Below are positions 62,053 through 64,000 of a stretch of DNA of 64,000 bases, piece by piece. The DNA is taken from NCBI GenBank assembly GCA_030267565.1, contig BRXU01000002.1, forward strand, positions 4,649,501 through 4,713,500, in the 5' to 3' direction. The stretch's first letter is position 1. Every line of letters starts with the position of its first letter. A program made the translations under genes and the position numbers. The DNA comes from Pleodorina starrii. Its lineage: Eukaryota > Chlorophyta > Chlorophyceae > Chlamydomonadales > Volvocaceae. The notes beneath the pieces are model-generated. The model did no database searches. It was not told the DNA's origin and saw nothing but the letters and a program-made list of their open reading frames with translations.

Positions 62053-64000
62053 CTACGCCCCGGACCCGCTGCTGGGCCCAGTGATGTGTCCCTTGACCCA
62101 CTCCGACACGCCAGGAATCTTGCTGCTAGGATGCACAACGGATTGCACCAGGGCCCAGGCCGCGTGCCAGTCCACCGGGCAGCCCTCCGCCTCCAGCCAG
62201 CGCAGCACCTCGAGACAGCATGAGGTGTTGTTGTCGTTCACCGCCCGATTGAAGGTGTCCGGGCCCCAGGGCCAGCCCAGCCGGCGCAGGCAGCGCAGGG
62301 TGGCCATGTCGCAGCGGCGGCCAGCGACCAGGTAGGCCTCACTCTGTGCAACACGCAAAGGGGGCAGGCAGACAGGCAGCCAAGAATCACATTGATGTTA
62401 CGTTATGTCACTTCCATCACTCCTGTCCTTGCTGGCCGCTTGGTCACCGGGACAGCTCGTGCAAGAAAGAGATCATTACGCGTTATGTGGCACCGTGGAA
62501 GGCAACCATACGCCCGCGCCAACACTCCACGGCCCAGCAGCAGCTTCTGGAAGGCATGCATGCCATTCCCACTTTCCCATGCATGCCAACCCCAGTGAAC
62601 CCATGCCCACCGAACAGCTCTCACCCATGACCGCAACACTCCAAGCGGCAGATCCCCCGAGCCCGTCATGGCCCATCAGCCACCCCCCCCAACACCATCA
62701 CCACACCAGCACTCACCCACATGGGGCAGCCCCGGGCCACCATCCACTCCAGGAGCACAGCGTTGCCAGCTTTAACGGCAGCGGTGAAGACCTTCTCGTC
62801 CAACTGCCGGCAGCCCTGCTCCCACAGCCACTCCATCACCTCCAGACTGCCCGACCCAGCGGCGCGCCACGTCAGCTCCGGATTCACCAGCGCCAGCCGG
62901 AGCGCCTTCACGGCGGCCGGGCTCGACTCGGGACTCGCCATCCAGCACAGCACGTGCAGGTGGCCGTACTCCGCCGCAGTCAGCACGGCACCCGGCCCGA
63001 TGGGGCCGCCTGCCGCCAGCAGCTCAGCCAGAACGGCCAGGTCGCCTTCCTTGGCTGCCGTCTCCATTATGTCGCCGTCAAGGCTTGCCGCCGCGAGCAG
63101 GCCTTCTGACTTCAGGTAGTGAATCAACAGGAGGTTGGTGTGGGAGACCGCGCTGCGAAGGCAGCGACCCACATGCAGCATGCCCCTCTCCCGCAGCAGT
63201 GTCACGCGCCCAAGCACATCGGGCAAGGTGGAGTTCCCGAAAACGTTCCAAAACGACCCCAAGGACTCCTTGCTGAGGCGGCAGCCCGCTTCCGCCTCCA
63301 GCCACTCCAGCTTGGCCCGCCAGTCGGGGGTGGCGCTGGCGAGGGCCGCAGCCGCCATGTTGGGCCCGTGGCCAGTCCTGAACGCCTCCTGTGCCGCGCT
63401 GCTGCTCAGCCGGGAGTGGTACAGCCGCTGCAGCGCCGGCAGCTCAAAGCCCCGCGCTGCATGCAGCAGCACCAGGTCAAACTCACGGTCAAAGCCGGGG
63501 CCCAAGTTCCGCTCCTTCAGCAGTCCCAGCAGCCAATCGGTGAGCTCAACGTGTCCACTCTCCGCGGCTTGGAATGCTGCCGCCTGGATGCACGCTGGCC
63601 CGGCCCCGGCCGGCAGCAGCTCCTCGCACAGCGCCCGGTGGCCACCGTCAGCTGCTGCGTGCAGCACGAGGCCAGTGAAGTCGGGGAACTGCGGCAGCTT
63701 CCAGCGGACGATCTCCGCGTGGCCGGCGCGGGCTGCATCTTGAACGGCAGCCCTCTCGACGCGCGGGCAGCCCCTGTCCTCCAGCCAGATGCAGGCGTCG
63801 CGGTGGCCGCCCCCCGCTGCGGCATAGTACACCTCAGACGTTAGCGGGCAGCCCACGACTGCAACCGCAAACTCCAGGTTGGCGATGACGCCGCTGCGGG
63901 CCGTGAGGCAAAGCAGCTCTTGCCGCTGCCCGAAGGTCAGGCCGCGCGCACAACGTTCGTCTCCCCAGCGCTTGACGAACGCATGGTGCGGAACCGACTG
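62053..64000 (-). CDS. Ankyrin-repeat protein, 3' part (5' end outside the window)
   Basis: Two minus-strand exons are visible: 64000-62717 (open through the right edge, 428 codons) and 62343-62053 (96 codons plus TAG), joined in phase 0 across a 373-nt GTGAGT...CAG intron. The protein consists of degenerate ~33-residue repeats of the protist/algal ankyrin type: GHRDACIWLEDRGCP, GHAEIVRW, GHVELTDWLL, GHLHVLCWM, GSLEVMEWLWEQGC and VLEWMVARGCP-like, then CLEVLRWLEAEGCPVDW in the last exon. The first visible residues (VPHHAFVKRWGDE, RQELLCLTARSGVIANLE) resemble the linker that follows the N-terminal region in the large volvocine ankyrin families, so probably only a short N-terminus is missing. 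Such repeats mediate protein binding; the partner is unknown. Open frames on the opposite strand are shadows. Confidence 0.88.

Noticed and set aside
62405..63109. Plus-strand 234-codon frame overlapping the ankyrin intron
   Set aside because: It overlaps the well-supported minus-strand exons and has no domain.
63119..63844. 241-codon plus frame opposite the ankyrin gene
   Set aside because: It is the antisense shadow of the ankyrin-repeat exon.

Overview
The window looks like nuclear DNA of a volvocine/Chlamydomonadales green alga. It is GC-rich, its genes have many short introns with GTGAGT/GTACGT/GTGCGT donors, its proteins carry long Ala/Gly/Pro/Gln tracts, UGUAA poly(A) motifs occur, and introns hold tracts of the Chlamydomonas-type telomere octamer TTTTAGGG. 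No bacterial gene organisation, rRNA, tRNA or CRISPR is visible. I cannot name the species.

The genes were rebuilt by hand from protein homology, splice sites and reading phase. They are: (i) an extended-synaptotagmin/tricalbin-like SMP+C2 protein (minus, 15867-24176, 11 exons, 1476 aa); (ii) ALG13, the catalytic subunit of the UDP-GlcNAc transferase of N-glycosylation (plus, 26580-28764, 5 exons, 177 aa); (iii) an M1 zinc aminopeptidase of the leukotriene-A4-hydrolase type (minus, 30689-39046, 15 exons, 752 aa); (iv) a possible truncated-hemoglobin-like protein (minus, 42611-45014, 4 exons); (v) a first exon of an unrecognised gene (minus, 59340-59862), perhaps with a terminal exon at 57180-57404; (vi) the 3' part of an ankyrin-repeat protein running off the right edge (minus, 62053-64000). 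For (i), (ii) and (iii) the summed exon lengths are exact multiples of three.

The left 14 kb is a transposon-rich block. It holds a segmental duplication (241-1945 and 14131-15990) that copied the last codons and 3' flank of the E-Syt-like gene, an LTR/TRIM-like element, a poly-C minisatellite, two foldback hairpins, a repeat family of which one copy is split by a non-autonomous hAT element with an 8-bp target duplication, a second TIR element, and a deleted Tc1/mariner-like element with a residual ORF. From 16 to 45 kb lies the gene-rich part, whose introns carry unusual sequence, including a 467-nt nearly pure G tract in the aminopeptidase gene.

From 48 to 58.5 kb lies a ~10.4-kb structure bounded by ~1-kb inverted repeats, each made of 197-bp tandem units carrying a 39-bp palindrome. 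Inside are ~14.6 copies of a 195-bp satellite and ~80 copies of a 27-bp minisatellite. It resembles a foldback-type element and is the best candidate here for something undescribed.

The genes do not form a pathway. Two of the products (E-Syt-like and ALG13) act at the ER, which is probably coincidence in a eukaryotic genome.
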